A stretch of 64,000 nucleotides of DNA, taken from the NCBI RefSeq assembly GCF_021300615.1, contig NZ_JAJTMY010000004.1:1-64000 (forward strand). Direction: 5' to 3'. A program made the translations under genes and the position numbers. The DNA is from Helicobacter anatolicus. Its GTDB lineage: Bacteria; Campylobacterota; Campylobacteria; Campylobacterales; Helicobacteraceae. Below the pieces are notes generated by a model. That model worked only from the letters and a program-made list of their open reading frames with translations. It was not told where the DNA came from and made no database searches. Shown in pieces: positions 63,847-64,000 of this stretch (within the stretch, counting starts at the first letter, position 1; every line of letters begins with the position of its first letter).

Positions 63847-64000
63847 ATATATATAGCAAAAACTTTATAAATTTCAAAAAATTTCTTAAAAAAGGAGGGG
63901 TAGCTGAGGTACTAAACTCTTTAATTTTTATATTTTTTTTGGATTAAAACCATTTTTATACAACTCTACTCTAATTTAAAATACTAACTTTTAAACTTAG

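Noticed and set aside
63847-64000. Start or end of a further gene at the window edge
   Set aside because: No frame of useful length or conserved segment is visible in the last 154 bp.

Overview
The window is chromosomal DNA of a urease-positive Helicobacter (Campylobacterota). The evidence is a single fused rpoB-rpoC gene, a complete ureA-ureB-ureI-ureE-ureF-ureG-ureH operon with the two-subunit (UreA/UreB) architecture, a cbb3 oxidase operon, a FliW-BamD-Lon neighbourhood, and low GC content with poly-G phase-variation tracts. UreA (225 aa) and UreI (178 aa) are both shorter than the H. pylori proteins. This points to a non-pylori, possibly enterohepatic, species; the species itself cannot be named from this sequence.

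Layout. 1-7.1 kb: fabG and rpsU; tRNA-Arg with a PAP2 phosphatase; dcd divergent from accBC; a flagellin-like protein coupled to pseC; a 143-aa protein; tRNA-Met. Both protein genes of unknown function here are preceded by GG-N10-GC sigma-54-type promoters. 7.1-14 kb is accessory: a Type IIG restriction-modification enzyme, gene debris including a helicase fragment with a G9 tract, a small hypothetical gene, an HTH gene whose start lies in one arm of a perfect 30-bp inverted repeat, and an outer-membrane/DUF2147 pair. 14-30.8 kb is the translation/transcription block, all on the minus strand: tRNA-Thr, Tyr, Gly and Thr, tuf, rpmG, tRNA-Trp, secE, nusG, rplK, rplA, rplJ, rplL, rpoBC, rpsL, rpsG, fusA. 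A consensus promoter stands at its head.

30.9-36.5 kb is the urease operon. 36.6-44.9 kb holds a glycosyltransferase switched off by a G11 tract, a periplasmic metal-chelate binding protein, two tandemly duplicated TonB-dependent receptors with duplicated promoters, and a PDC-domain membrane sensor. Closeness to urease makes nickel uptake plausible for the receptor and binding-protein group, but iron is equally possible. 44.9-50.5 kb: proC, fliW, bamD, lon, wecA.

50.5-57.2 kb: ccoNOQP followed by DUF4006, a 35-aa membrane peptide, a TPM-domain protein, a FixH-like protein, three pilin-like proteins and a PilT-like ATPase, tightly overlapping. 57.2-64 kb: tilS, rimO and a purine phosphoribosyltransferase; a TonB receptor under a consensus Fur box; cysS.

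The most interesting unexplained items are the possible invertible promoter at 12.3 kb, the histidine-poor UreI with a Ca-binding-like loop, the pilin/PilT-like genes attached to the oxidase operon, and the sigma-54-linked flagellin-like protein ahead of pseC.
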